From NCBI GenBank assembly GCA_018660465.1, contig JABJKH010000004.1:1-59533 (forward strand): a stretch of 59,533 nt of DNA. Direction: 5' to 3'. The stretch comes from Rhodospirillaceae bacterium (GTDB lineage: Bacteria; Pseudomonadota; Alphaproteobacteria; Rhodospirillales; JABJKH01). Every line of letters starts with the position of its first letter. Position 1 is the first letter of the stretch. The notes below the pieces were generated by a model. The model ran no database searches, was not told the DNA's origin, and saw nothing but the letters and a program-made list of their open reading frames with translations. Shown here one piece after another: positions 19,201 to 28,437 of this stretch. The position numbers were made by a program, and so were the translations under genes.

Positions 19201-19809
19201 TTTGTCTGGATTGGGCATGAGAACGCTAACATTCTTGCCAATCACTTCATCTATATCGTATCCAAAGATAGATACCGCCGCTTTATTAAAGGATTGGATT
19301 TTTCCTTTTTCACTGATTGTGATAATGCCATCCACGACACTATCCAAAATCCCCTGCAGGTGATCTTTCTGCTCATTGTGCCGCGCCTGGAACGCTTTAT
19401 TATTTTTAATTAACGATTTATTTTCAATGGCTTGATCAACGGCTACAGGTAGGAGACTGAGAAAACTATTCACATTGTCTTTTACGATGTAATTGGCTAC
19501 ACCCAGTCGCAAGGCCTCCACTGCGACCTCTTCGGTTCCGCTTGCAGTAACAATTACTATGGGTACATCCGGTGCTTCGGCGATAAATTTCCGAGCGATA
19601 TCAAGACCGGTCATATCCGGAAGTTGATAGTCTATTGTTGCTAAATCGAAACGGTTTAATTTAAAGGCGTCAATGGCCGCCTTACCGGTTGTAGCGACTT
19701 CTACATCGTGGCCCCGGTCGCGAAGCGCCACGCAAATCAGTTCTGCGATTTCGGGTTCGTCTTCAATGCAGAGAATTCGCGCTTTTTTAGCGCCCTCAGT
19801 AGCCGTCAT
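16279..19809 (-). CDS. Cytoplasmic hybrid histidine kinase, REC-PAS5-HisKA-HATPase-REC
   Basis: A 1176-residue signalling protein without membrane helices. The order is an N-terminal receiver (residues about 8-125, phospho-Asp in TIDYQLPDMTG); five PAS domains at roughly 150-275, 280-400, 405-530, 535-655 and 665-790, each ending in a D.T..K-type linker; HisKA with the phosphoacceptor in FLSTMSHELRTPLNAIL; HATPase_c with LLSNAVKYN, ADTGVGIAKE and GTGIGLLVTKRL; and a C-terminal receiver (IIMDINLPGMNGF). The first PAS resembles FixL (NPDKRKHNSYL), but heme binding is not demonstrable here. No cognate output regulator lies beside it. The N-terminal receiver suggests it is itself downstream in a phosphorelay. 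Confidence 0.92.
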   Translation of the reverse strand: MTATEGAKKARILCIEDEPEIAELICVALRDRGHDVEVATTGKAAIDAFKLNRFDLATIDYQLPDMTGLDIARKFIAEAPDVPIVIVTASGTEEVAVEALRLGVANYIVKDNVNSFLSLLPVAVDQAIENKSLIKNNKAFQARHNEQKDHLQGILDSVVDGIITISEKGKIQSFNKAAVSIFGYDIDEVIGKNVSVLMPNPDKRKHNSYLKNYHSSGDAKIIGIGREVVGLRKDGSKFPLSLAVSELKRDGKSVFTGIVRDITKLKQAEEALRESEEHNRLLLDSVGDGIYGVDIKGCFTFANAAALTMLGYTLEELLGQNAHNLTHHSYADGSPHPKEACPMFASRITGELHTETDDVFWRKDGGSFPTEYTCTPIKKGTELIGTVVIFKDITERKISEKQIETLEDRFFDAIEAISESVYLYDKNDQFVMGNSKIYEEFSDFSHLLVPGTPTKVIVQAIWDGLLHPDAKTDHESWLKEIMAFHDQPRSTVVQHLKDDRWVEVIRYRTVDDSTLVIRTDVTERKNAEAALAESETRFRALIENSPAMIILKDLDGRFIIANEAFKEMMGLTESDIIGKTAVDVGWPDDDHNKGVNGYRIQVIEKRQPLTQERDMRSPEGRMRPCIVTNFPVFNDANEVVAVGQVLTDITDRKRGEELLRISQTATEEERRKLQTAIDSLQEGFAYFDAEDRLINFNKHFAAHHKDIGFELKSDLMWEDLVRARIKQGHIHRAVGREEEFIAERRALHLNPQGPNINKQGDGTWNMVTEQRTPDGGSVVSILDITDLKNTEEALKNAKTVADEANRAKSDFLSTMSHELRTPLNAILGFAQLLESNPKEILTEIQTTSVAHIRKGGDHLLKLINDVLDLAKIEAGKVDLFKEDVAVKEVLNECISLVNNNAAKLKLSINQHYAFPGNPFIFADKTRLKQVLLNLLSNAVKYNTKDGEVIVTCEKTLEGMLKISIADTGVGIAKERQSEVFQAFNRLGAETSTIEGTGIGLLVTKRLVEEMGGNIGFESEVGKGSTFWTEFPLAVLGDDSEEKSDNDEANVQSKNLSGKVLYVEDNRANLELMKMIVDRIDGLTMISAPSAELGLDLASAENLDLIIMDINLPGMNGFQALEKLKTMKQTINTPVIALSANATDNDIELGEKAGFHEYLTKPIDVAEVFSSIEAALK

Positions 19810-19907
19810 AATTAATTAGATTCCAAATTCGCCAAATTGCGAAAGTAATAATCATCCATAATAACTGGATGTGTCCGTCAAATTATTTTAGACGATCTTA
19901 TTTAAAA

Positions 19908-22900
19908 CTAATAGCCCAAATTAGGCGCCAACCACTTTTCCGCTTCTTCTAGGGGAATACCTTTGCGGGTGGCATAGTCTTCAACCTGATCACGACCAAT
20001 TCGCCCAATCCCGAAATATTGGCTTTCTGGATGGGACAGATAGAAGCCCGAAACCGATGACGCCGGCATCATGGCGAAGCCATCGGTTAACTCAACTGAT
20101 GCATTCTTTTCCGCATCCAGAAGACTAAATAAAGTGGCCTTTTCCGTGTGATCTGGACAGGCCGGATAGCCAGGTGCCGGCCGGATTCCCTGATAGAGTT
20201 CCTTAATCAAATCGTCATTGGGCATATCTGCGCCGTCTTCATAGCCCCAGAATTCCCGACGCAAGCGTTCATGCATGCGCTCGGCAAAGGCTTCGGCCAG
20301 TCGGTCCGCCAGTGCTTTTAACAAGATGCTTTTGTAGTCATCGTGTTCACGTTCAAATTCTTCCAGCTTTTTCTCAATCCCTAATCCAGCAGTGACCGCG
20401 AACCCGCCAATATAATCAGAAGCTCCAGTATCCTTGGGGCCTACGAAATCAGCGAGGCAATAATTATTGCGGCCTTCAGATTTTTCCATTTGTTGGCGCA
20501 GGAAATGGAATTTGGTCAAAACCTCAGTCCGGGTATCATCGGTATAAACTTCTATATCATCATGTCCCACGGAGTTGGCTGGGAATATCCCAACAACGGC
20601 TTTTGCCTTCAGCCAATTCTCCATGACTATTTCTTTCAGCATATCCAAGCCATCATCAAGCAAGGATTGTGCTGCTTCCCCAACTTTTTCATCCTTTAAA
20701 ATTGTTGGGTAGGTGCCTTTCAATTCCCATGTTCGGAAGAACGGCGTCCAATCAATGCGCGTCGCGACTTCGGCCAAAGGGTAATTGTCGAATGACTTAA
20801 TGCCGACAAACTTGGGCTTCGGGGAAGGTGAGGCTGACCAATCGATTTTTGGACCTCGGGCACGCGCGTCTGCTAATGACAGGTGTTTATCTGCCCGTTC
20901 ATTACCGGCGCGCTTGTCTCGGATTTCCTGATATTCGGTTGCGACCTCTTCAACAAACGTATCCCTTGCAGTATCGCTGAGCAGGTTGCTGACAACCCCC
21001 ACCGAACGTGAAGCATCAAGCACATGCACGGTCGGCCCATTATAATTTGGCGCGACCTTCACTGCCGTATGAACCCGAGATGTGGTTGCCCCACCGATGA
21101 GCAACGGAATATCAAATCCATCGCGCTCTAACTCAGCCGCCACCGTCGTCATTTCCTCCAACGATGGTGTGATCAGGCCGGACAGCCCAATAATATCAAC
21201 ATTTTCAGCCCGCGCCGTCTCAATAATTTTTGAATACGGCACCATGACGCCGAGGTCTATGACGTCATAATTATTACACTGCAAGACCACCCCGACGATG
21301 TTCTTCCCAATATCGTGGACGTCACCCTTAACCGTCGCCATCAGAATCTTACCTTTGGAGGACACGTCGCCGAGCGCTTCTTTTTCAGCTTCGATGAAGG
21401 GCTGCAAGTGAGCCACCGCTTGCTTCATCACCCGCGCACTTTTCACAACCTGAGGCAAGAACATCTGACCCGATCCAAACAGATCGCCAACCACGTTCAT
21501 GCCATCCATCAACGGGCCTTCGATAACCTCCAACGGACGATCAGCGGCAAGGCGCGCTTCCTCAGTGTCCTCAAGGATGAACTCTGTAATGCCTTTGACA
21601 AGGGCATGGCTGAGGCGTTCGGCAACAGACCCTTCGCGCCACGCGAGCGTTTCCGTTTCTGACTTGGCCTGGCCTTTGGCTTGGTCGGCAACTTCCAGTA
21701 GCCGTTCAGTTCCGTCCTCGCGTCGGTTGAGAACCACGTCTTCAACCCGTTCCCGCAAGTCATCCGGAATATCGGCATAGACTGCCAATTGACCTGCGTT
21801 AACAATGCCCATGTCCATACCAGCCTCGACCGCGTGGTAAAGAAACACCGAATGCATGGCTTCCCGCACTGGGTTATTTCCGCGGAATGAAAACGACATG
21901 TTGGAGACACCGCCACTGGTCAATGCATGAGGCAGAGTCTTTTTGATATCGCGAATAGCGTTGATGTAGTCAACGGAGAAATTGTTGTGCTCCTCAATAC
22001 CTGTCGCGATCGGGAAAATATTAGCGTCGAAAATAATATCCTGTGGCGGAAAGCCGACCTTTTCAGTGAGGACCTTATAGGACCGCGTGCAGATTTCCAC
22101 CATGCGGGCGTGGCTGTCCGCCTGCCCTTTATCATCAAATGCCATGACAATGACCGCGGCACCGTAGCGGAGAATTTCTCGGGCTTGTTCGATAAACGGT
22201 TCTTCACCTTCCTTAAGGCTGATCGAATTGACCACGCCCTTGCCTTGGATACATTTTAGCCCGGCCTCAATCACCGACCACTTTGAACTGTCGATCATCA
22301 CAGGCACCCGACTGATGTCCGGCTCTGAAGCAACCATTTTCAGAAACGTTTCCATCGCCGCTTCGGAATCCAGCATCGCTTCGTCCATATTGACATCGAT
22401 GACCTGAGCGCCATTTTCGACTTGCTGGCGGGCGACGTTCAGCGCTTCTTCATATTCGCCTTCGCGGATTAACGCCGCAAAACGCGCTGAGCCTGCAACG
22501 TTGGTGCGTTCACCAACGTTGGCAAAGCCGGTCACATCGTTGAATGCCAACGGCTCAAGCCCACTTAGTCGACAAGTCGTTTCCAGTTCGGGAGTTTTGC
22601 GCGGTGCAACGTCACTCACCGCAGCCGCAATGGCCTTGATATGTTCAGGCCGCGTGCCGCAACATCCGCCGACAATATTAACAAAACCGCTTTCGGCAAA
22701 TTCACGAAGCTGTTCCGCCATATATTCTGGCGTGTCGTCGTATTCACCAAATTCATTGGGCAGCCCGGCATTGGGATGGACGCTAACGTTAACACCCGCG
22801 ACCCTTGAAACAGACTGCACGTGCTGGCGTAAATCCTTGGCCCCGAGGGCGCAGTTAAATCCAATGCTAATTGGCTTTGCGTGAGAGACCGAATACCAAA

Positions 22901-23603
22901 ATGCCTCCGGTGTTTGACCTGACAAGGTCCGACCCGATGCATCGGTAATGGTGCCCGAAATCATTACCGGTAAGCGAATGCCTTCGTCATCAAAAAATTT
23001 GGCGACAGCGTAAAGTGCTGCTTTGGAATTCAACGTATCGAAGATTGTTTCCACTAGGATGATATCGGCCCCGCCTTCAACAAGTCCTCGCGTGGCTTCC
23101 GTATAAGCTTCTACCAAGCCATCAAAGGTTACATTGCGAAACCCCGGATCATTGACGTCGGGTGAGATTGACGCTGTGCGATTTGTCGGCCCCAGAACAC
23201 CCGCAACGAACCGCGGCTTATCCGGTGTGTTCGCCTGCGCTTCGTCAGCGGCTTCACGGGCCAGGCGCGCGCCTTCTTTATTCAGCTCAAAGACAATCTC
23301 TTCCATCCCGTAATCAGCCTGAGAGATCGACGTCGCGTTAAATGTATTGGTCTCGACAATATCGCAGCCGGCATCCAAGAACGCCGCGTGAATGCCCTTG
23401 ATGATTTCCGGGCGGGTCAGGATCAACAGGTCATTGTTGCCCTTCACATCCGACGGCCAGTCCTTGAACCGCTCGCCCCGATAATCGGCTTCCTGCAAAT
23501 TATGGCCCTGGATCATCGTGCCCATGGCGCCGTCCAGCACGAGAATGCGCTTGGCAAGAAGGTCTTCCAATAGGGCGGTTTTATCTTCGTTTGATTTAAG
23601 CAA
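19908..23603 (-). CDS. metH: Cobalamin-dependent methionine synthase
   Basis: A complete 1231-residue MetH with four modules. The homocysteine domain (residues 10-330) has [11 protein letters not shown] and the zinc site [12 protein letters not shown]. The pterin domain runs about 355-620 ([16 protein letters not shown]). The B12 module about 650-890 has the [13 protein letters not shown] motif, whose His ligates cobalt. The reactivation domain about 900-1225 binds SAM ([15 protein letters not shown]). It transfers methyl from 5-methyl-THF to homocysteine. It lies 14 bases after metF, with the SahR-like gene before that, so the three form one operon. No cobalamin riboswitch is visible nearby. 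Confidence 0.97.
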   Translation of the reverse strand: MLKSNEDKTALLEDLLAKRILVLDGAMGTMIQGHNLQEADYRGERFKDWPSDVKGNNDLLILTRPEIIKGIHAAFLDAGCDIVETNTFNATSISQADYGMEEIVFELNKEGARLAREAADEAQANTPDKPRFVAGVLGPTNRTASISPDVNDPGFRNVTFDGLVEAYTEATRGLVEGGADIILVETIFDTLNSKAALYAVAKFFDDEGIRLPVMISGTITDASGRTLSGQTPEAFWYSVSHAKPISIGFNCALGAKDLRQHVQSVSRVAGVNVSVHPNAGLPNEFGEYDDTPEYMAEQLREFAESGFVNIVGGCCGTRPEHIKAIAAAVSDVAPRKTPELETTCRLSGLEPLAFNDVTGFANVGERTNVAGSARFAALIREGEYEEALNVARQQVENGAQVIDVNMDEAMLDSEAAMETFLKMVASEPDISRVPVMIDSSKWSVIEAGLKCIQGKGVVNSISLKEGEEPFIEQAREILRYGAAVIVMAFDDKGQADSHARMVEICTRSYKVLTEKVGFPPQDIIFDANIFPIATGIEEHNNFSVDYINAIRDIKKTLPHALTSGGVSNMSFSFRGNNPVREAMHSVFLYHAVEAGMDMGIVNAGQLAVYADIPDDLRERVEDVVLNRREDGTERLLEVADQAKGQAKSETETLAWREGSVAERLSHALVKGITEFILEDTEEARLAADRPLEVIEGPLMDGMNVVGDLFGSGQMFLPQVVKSARVMKQAVAHLQPFIEAEKEALGDVSSKGKILMATVKGDVHDIGKNIVGVVLQCNNYDVIDLGVMVPYSKIIETARAENVDIIGLSGLITPSLEEMTTVAAELERDGFDIPLLIGGATTSRVHTAVKVAPNYNGPTVHVLDASRSVGVVSNLLSDTARDTFVEEVATEYQEIRDKRAGNERADKHLSLADARARGPKIDWSASPSPKPKFVGIKSFDNYPLAEVATRIDWTPFFRTWELKGTYPTILKDEKVGEAAQSLLDDGLDMLKEIVMENWLKAKAVVGIFPANSVGHDDIEVYTDDTRTEVLTKFHFLRQQMEKSEGRNNYCLADFVGPKDTGASDYIGGFAVTAGLGIEKKLEEFEREHDDYKSILLKALADRLAEAFAERMHERLRREFWGYEDGADMPNDDLIKELYQGIRPAPGYPACPDHTEKATLFSLLDAEKNASVELTDGFAMMPASSVSGFYLSHPESQYFGIGRIGRDQVEDYATRKGIPLEEAEKWLAPNLGY

Positions 23604-23617
23604 TTTTCGATTCCGTT

Positions 23618-24565
23618 TTATAAGTTATCGTCTAATAAAGGTTCCAATTCCGCGGGCGGGCGAACGCCCAACATGTGACATATGGCATACGCCAAGTCGG
23701 CCCGGTTCAAGGTATAAAGATGAAAATGCCGAACACCTGCGGCGTACAATACCCGGCATTGTTCCGCAGCAACAGTCGCAGATACCAGCAACCGGGTTTC
23801 CGGGTCATCATCAAGCCCATCAAACAATTCTGCCATCCAGCCCGGCACCGATGTGTTACACATCGCCGCGAATTGCACCACGCGGGCAAAATTAGTAACC
23901 GGCAGGATGCCCGGGACTATTGGAACGATTATGCCTGCATCTCGGGCTTTATCCATAAACCGAAGATAGGCATTCACATCGAAAAAAAACTGCGTGATGG
24001 CCCGACTTGCGCCGGCATCTATCTTGCGCTTCAGGTTATCTAAATCCGCTTCGGCGCTTACAGCTTCGGGGTGAACTTCTGGGAAAGCCGCAACGCTAAT
24101 TTCAAAATCGCCGACTTCCTTTAGGCCTGCGACTAAATCTGCCGCATAAGCATAGCCACCTGGGTGTGGTTCATACTTTGTTGCGTCGTCAGGGGGGTCC
24201 CCCCGCAAAGCGACGATATGGCGAATTCCTTCGTTCCAGTATTGCTGGGCAACCTCTTTTGTTTCGTCTTTGGTGGCCCCAACACACGTCAGGTGCGCGG
24301 CGGGCTCAAGGTCTGTTTCCTGTCTGATGCGCAACACCGTCGCGTGGGTTCTTTCCCGGGTTGACCCTCCCGCGCCATAGGTTACCGACACAAAAGACGG
24401 CGACACGGGTGCCAAGCGCTCGATGCATGTCCACAGAGATCGTTCGGCTTTTTCCGTTTTCGGCGGGAAAAACTCGAACGAAACCGTCACATCGCGCGGT
24501 AGCGGCGATGCAAGATAAGGACCTGGTAGATCCTGAGAATGTTTAAGGGTCGTCGTCATATCCAT
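23618..24565 (-). CDS. metF: 5,10-methylenetetrahydrofolate reductase
   Basis: A 315-residue MetF with the FAD-binding TIM barrel. [18 protein letters not shown] carries the conserved Glu, and [44 protein letters not shown] and [14 protein letters not shown] are all family hallmarks. It makes the 5-methyl-THF used by MetH. The start could be here or six bases downstream (MTTTLKH). The gene is 15 bases after the SahR-like regulator and 14 before metH. Confidence 0.95.
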   Translation of the reverse strand: MDMTTTLKHSQDLPGPYLASPLPRDVTVSFEFFPPKTEKAERSLWTCIERLAPVSPSFVSVTYGAGGSTRERTHATVLRIRQETDLEPAAHLTCVGATKDETKEVAQQYWNEGIRHIVALRGDPPDDATKYEPHPGGYAYAADLVAGLKEVGDFEISVAAFPEVHPEAVSAEADLDNLKRKIDAGASRAITQFFFDVNAYLRFMDKARDAGIIVPIVPGILPVTNFARVVQFAAMCNTSVPGWMAELFDGLDDDPETRLLVSATVAAEQCRVLYAAGVRHFHLYTLNRADLAYAICHMLGVRPPAELEPLLDDNL

Positions 24566-24580
24566 ACCTTTTCTTCTTCT

Positions 24581-25546
24581 TTACCCTTTTGCCGAAACGA
24601 TGTCTCGGTCATATCCATGAGCGGTATTTCCTGCCAACCAAACCGTGACCGTTAATGGGTCTCCGGATAGATGCACCGTTTCCATTTCTTCGAGACCAAC
24701 CGTGTTAAACCACGCCCTGACTTCCTGCTCACTGAAACCGAGACGGCGGTGCTGATGATCCTTGCGAAGGGTCTCCAACTCATGTGGGGCGAAATCAACC
24801 AACAACAAGCAACCATTTGATTGCAATACGCGAACTGCCTCAGCCAGCGCCAATTCTGGTGCATCGACAAAATGTAAAACTTGGTGAATCGTCACGACAT
24901 CAAATGTTCCGGCACTAAACGGAAGCTGGAACATATCGGCCTGACGAACTGAACAATTCGTAATGCCCGCCTGCGATAAATTTTCCCGGGCCACCGCCAA
25001 CATTTCGGGTGACATATCAACGCCAATCGCATTTTCCACCCGGTCGGCAAACAGCTCAAGCAAGCGGCCTGTTCCCGTGCCGACATCCAGAAGACGACCC
25101 AGCCCGCTTTTTGGTAACAGACGGGCGATAACACTTTCCACTTCAGCCTCATCCACATGCAAGGATCTGAGACTGTTCCAGGCCGTGGCATTCTGGCGAA
25201 AATAATCCGCTGCGGCCCGTGACCGGTCTGCCTTAACGTCCGCCAACCGGTTGCGATCAAGGACCAAGGTCTCATCATCCATCGGCAGAAGATCAAGGAG
25301 TTTGTCCACGCGACCGTCGCCGCCTCTATCCCTGGCTAATCGGTAAAATACCCAACTGCCTTCCGGCGTCCGATCAAGGACACGCGCTTCGGTCAATAGT
25401 TTAAGATGTCGCGAGACCCGCGGCTGACTTTGGCCGAGGATGCGTGTGAGGTCGCTGACCGTGAGTTCACCTGCCGCACACAAAGCAAATATGCGAAGTC
25501 GCGTTGGTTCCGCAACTGCGCGTAAAGCGGTAAGTAATGCATCCAT
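24581..25546 (-). CDS. ArsR-family regulator fused to a SAM-dependent methyltransferase domain (SahR-like)
   Basis: A 321-residue fusion. Residues 1-95 are an ArsR/SmtB winged helix (LRIFALCAAGELTVSDL, recognition helix SQPRVSRHLKLL) with no Cys pair for metal. Residues about 130-300 are a class I methyltransferase fold with LLDVGTGTGRLLELF as motif I and VTIHQVLHFVDAPELAL. In proteobacteria SahR is an ArsR-family factor that senses S-adenosylhomocysteine and controls methionine-cycle genes. The fused domain and the position directly before metF-metH fit that role. The SAH response is inference. An AT-rich palindrome at 25589-25604 is its candidate operator. Confidence 0.85.
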   Translation of the reverse strand: MDALLTALRAVAEPTRLRIFALCAAGELTVSDLTRILGQSQPRVSRHLKLLTEARVLDRTPEGSWVFYRLARDRGGDGRVDKLLDLLPMDDETLVLDRNRLADVKADRSRAAADYFRQNATAWNSLRSLHVDEAEVESVIARLLPKSGLGRLLDVGTGTGRLLELFADRVENAIGVDMSPEMLAVARENLSQAGITNCSVRQADMFQLPFSAGTFDVVTIHQVLHFVDAPELALAEAVRVLQSNGCLLLVDFAPHELETLRKDHQHRRLGFSEQEVRAWFNTVGLEEMETVHLSGDPLTVTVWLAGNTAHGYDRDIVSAKG

Positions 25547-25588
25547 ATTAATCGACCGTATTCGAGAGATATTAAATCAAGTAATGAT

Positions 25589-25604
25589 ATAAGTATATAT
25601 TTAT
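25589..25604. promoter_or_regulatory. Candidate operator upstream of the sahR-like/metF/metH operon
   Basis: ATAAGTATATATTTAT is a 16-base palindrome with seven of eight pairs matching, 42 bases upstream of the regulator start in an AT-rich stretch (25575-25615). ArsR-family dimers bind sites of this size and composition. It could also be part of the promoter itself. Confidence 0.4.
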
Positions 25605-25701
25605 GTGATTATGTCAAGGGATGTTTTTCATTTAAGCCTGACGACTCTGAAGCAACCCTGCAAATACTATTTGTATCGTTATCGCAATATTGTAAAATTC
25701 G

Positions 25702-26685
25702 TCAGGTCCGCGGCTTCCGCTGAATTAATTGGCCCCAGGATAACCACTGGTCTGGATACTGCCGCAGCCAGGGCTCCAGCCTTTTGGCGTAGGCATCCAC
25801 CGCTGCCTGTACAGCAGGTCTGTTCTCTTCATAGCCAGAGAGGTCGATAGGGGCTTCGACTGTCGTGACGACCTTTCCACTTTTATCGCGAACGGTAAAT
25901 ACGGGCAGCAATTGTGCAGCGGTTTTTGCGGCCAAGACAGGTGCGCCGGGGGCCAATGCCAAGGTGACATCAAAGAACGGAGTCGTAACGACCCGGGAGG
26001 CTTCGCTCCGGACAACGATAGAGACAATTGAATTTTCTTCCAATCGGGCGCGCAAAGCATCCAACGCGGGACGGGGGTTAACATAGGCGACAACAACACG
26101 TTCTGCTATCGCCTTCATTTCCGCCGCGACCCAAATCGGATTCAAAGCCCTGATTCCAAAAGATGTGCTGGAATAGCCATGATAAATATTACTGAGATGG
26201 TGAAGGCCGTAACCTGAGCGCGACAAAGCGATCTTGGTGCCAGTTGTTGCTAAAGCGAAATGACTGTCCCAGATGATCGCGCCTTTGCCTTTTGCAAGCG
26301 CCGCATCAATATGCTCAGCGCCGACCAAGGTCACATCGCACCAGCGTTTAAAGGGCCGGTGCAAGCGCAGCATCAATAAAGAGCGCTCTATTTCCACCGC
26401 CATCGCGGCCCGAGCCAGCGCCCGTGCCGACGGTTTTTCATCAGATTCGGCGCCATGCGCCCAGTTCTCGATGATTTTGGCCCGTTCACCCCAACGATCC
26501 GGCTGAAACGCCATCGCCAGACCAGAAATAAATCGGCAAACCCCTGGCCAACATGACGCGGGTACCAACCAGGAAATTGTCGTTAGGATCGGCAACCCAA
26601 TAACAACACCAATATCACTGATCGAAATCAACCCTGTCGGCTTGTCGTGCAGTCGTTCGGGGTTATTTGCCGGATCGGCGGACAC
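25702..26685 (-). CDS. LpxL/HtrB-like lysophospholipid acyltransferase family protein
   Basis: A 327-residue protein of the lipid A acyltransferase fold. A hydrophobic N-terminal segment (residues 24-45) precedes the conserved block KGAIIWDSHFALATTGTKIA, and later blocks include LSNIYHGYSSTSFG and VAYVNPRPALDALRARLEEN. The family motif is His-x4-Glu/Asp (HFLTLE in LpxL); here the fifth residue after His is Thr. The enzyme may be inactive or use a different acid. It ends five bases downstream of where ettA begins its own reading, that is, it follows ettA on the minus strand. It may acylate a lipid A precursor or another lipid. The substrate is unknown. Confidence 0.72.
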   Translation of the reverse strand: MSADPANNPERLHDKPTGLISISDIGVVIGLPILTTISWLVPASCWPGVCRFISGLAMAFQPDRWGERAKIIENWAHGAESDEKPSARALARAAMAVEIERSLLMLRLHRPFKRWCDVTLVGAEHIDAALAKGKGAIIWDSHFALATTGTKIALSRSGYGLHHLSNIYHGYSSTSFGIRALNPIWVAAEMKAIAERVVVAYVNPRPALDALRARLEENSIVSIVVRSEASRVVTTPFFDVTLALAPGAPVLAAKTAAQLLPVFTVRDKSGKVVTTVEAPIDLSGYEENRPAVQAAVDAYAKRLEPWLRQYPDQWLSWGQLIQRKPRT

Positions 26686-26689
26686 AATC

Positions 26690-28372
26690 TTAATTCCGTG
26701 TCAAAGGTCTGTACTTAATGCGATGCGGTTGGTCCGCTTCCGTACCCAATCTGCGGTGTCGATCTGCGTCATAGTCCTCGTAGTTGCCTTCGAACCAGAC
26801 CACTTGGCTGTCGCCTTCGAATGCAAGGATGTGCGTTGCCAACCGATCCAGGAACCAGCGATCATGGGACGTAATCAGCACGCAGCCCGCGAATTCCAAC
26901 AATGCCGCTTCCAAGGCCCGCAGGGTTTCCATATCCAAATCATTGGTCGGTTCGTCCAACAGCAAGACATTGGCGCCAGATTTCAACATATTTGCCAAAT
27001 GGACCCTGTTCCGTTCCCCGCCGGAAAGCTGGCCAACTTTCTTTTGCTGGTCGGCACCCGTAAAGTTGAATTGGGCAACGTAGGCGCGGCTTTGAATGGA
27101 GCGCTTACCCAATTCAAGTTCATCCAAACCACCGGAAATTTCTTCCCAGACTGTCTTTGAATCATCCAATGAATCCCGCGATTGATCGACATACCCTAAG
27201 GCTACAGTATCGCCGATACGTAATTCGCCGCCATCCGGTTTTTCCTGATCCGTAATCATTTTGAAAAGGGTCGTTTTACCGGCACCGTTGGGACCGACAA
27301 TGCCGACAATACCGCCGGGGGGGAGTTTAAAATCCAGGCCGTCAACTAAAAGTCGGTCGCCAAAACCCTTCTTAAGCCCCTGTGCTTCGATCACCAAATC
27401 ACCCAGGCGAGGCCCCGGCGGAACAATTATCTGCGCCGTGCCAGATTTTTGCTCGTTGGCCTCTGCCACCAAATTATCATAGGCCGTAACCCGGGCCTTG
27501 CTTTTCGCTTGGCGGGCACGCGGCGATGACCGTATCCATTCCAACTCTTGCTTGAGAACTCGCTGGCGTGCATCTTCCTGTCGATCTTCATGTTGCAGGC
27601 GTTTTTCTTTTTGTTCCAGCCAGGATGAATAATTTCCTTCGTACGGAACCCCGCGGCCCCGGTCGAGTTCAAGAATCCAGCCGGTCACATTATCGAGGAA
27701 GTAGCGATCGTGTGTCACGATGATGACTGTGCCTTCGTAGTCTTCCAGGTGGCGTTCCAACCAAGCAACGGATTCCGCATCCAAATGGTTTGTGGGTTCA
27801 TCCAACAACAGGATATCGGGCTTTTGCAGCAGCAAACGACAGAGCGCGACCCGGCGTTTTTCGCCGCCCGAAAGATTGGTGACTTCGGCATCGCCCGGCG
27901 GACAGCGGAGCGCATCCATGGCGACGTCCAAGGTCCGTTCCAGGTCCCAGCCATTCACGGCATCAATCTTTTCTTGTAATTCACCTTGTTCGGCCAACAG
28001 GGCATTCATTTCGTCGTCATCCATGGGCTCGGCAAACTTGGCGCTAAGTTCATTGAACTGATCAACAAGGGCCTTGGTTTCGCCCATGGCTTCCATGACG
28101 TTGCCCATGACATCCTTGTCCGGGTCCAGATCAGGCTCTTGCTCAAGGTAGCCGGTCGTAACACCGTCCGCCGCCCAGGCTTCGCCGTTATATTCTTCAT
28201 CCTGCCCGGCCATAATTTTCATAAGCGTGGATTTACCCGCACCATTGGGGCCTAAAACGCCAATTTTGACGCCAGGAAGAAATGAAAGTGTAATGTCTTT
28301 TAGAATCTCCCGGCCTCCTGAAAAGGTCTTGGAGAGATTTTTCATCACATAAATGTATTGGTAGGAGGCCAT
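26690..28372 (-). CDS. ettA: Energy-dependent translational throttle protein EttA (ABC-F)
   Basis: A 560-residue ABC-F protein with two ATPase domains and no membrane part. Domain 1 has GPNGAGKSTLMKIMAG, LSGGEKRRVALCRLL and LLLDEPTNHLDA; domain 2 has GPNGAGKTTLFKM, LSGGERNRVHLANML and LLLDEPTNDLD. Between them is the arm and linker region with RLQHEDRQEDARQRVLKQEL and SSPRARQAKSKAR, typical of EttA. EttA binds the ribosomal E site and gates elongation by the ADP/ATP ratio. The start MASYQYIYVMKNLSK matches the family and has an AAAGGCG site upstream. Confidence 0.95.
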   Translation of the reverse strand: MASYQYIYVMKNLSKTFSGGREILKDITLSFLPGVKIGVLGPNGAGKSTLMKIMAGQDEEYNGEAWAADGVTTGYLEQEPDLDPDKDVMGNVMEAMGETKALVDQFNELSAKFAEPMDDDEMNALLAEQGELQEKIDAVNGWDLERTLDVAMDALRCPPGDAEVTNLSGGEKRRVALCRLLLQKPDILLLDEPTNHLDAESVAWLERHLEDYEGTVIIVTHDRYFLDNVTGWILELDRGRGVPYEGNYSSWLEQKEKRLQHEDRQEDARQRVLKQELEWIRSSPRARQAKSKARVTAYDNLVAEANEQKSGTAQIIVPPGPRLGDLVIEAQGLKKGFGDRLLVDGLDFKLPPGGIVGIVGPNGAGKTTLFKMITDQEKPDGGELRIGDTVALGYVDQSRDSLDDSKTVWEEISGGLDELELGKRSIQSRAYVAQFNFTGADQQKKVGQLSGGERNRVHLANMLKSGANVLLLDEPTNDLDMETLRALEAALLEFAGCVLITSHDRWFLDRLATHILAFEGDSQVVWFEGNYEDYDADRHRRLGTEADQPHRIKYRPLTRN

Positions 28373-28437
28373 GACTTCGCCTTTAAAATGTTAATTTGCG
28401 CCTCTTAATACGCACCTGAGGCTAATTGGTAAAGAAT

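Noticed and set aside
25547-25701. Possible SAM-type riboswitch ahead of metF-metH
   Set aside because: I could not build the conserved helices of SAM-I or SAM-II, and a SahR-like regulator already explains control.
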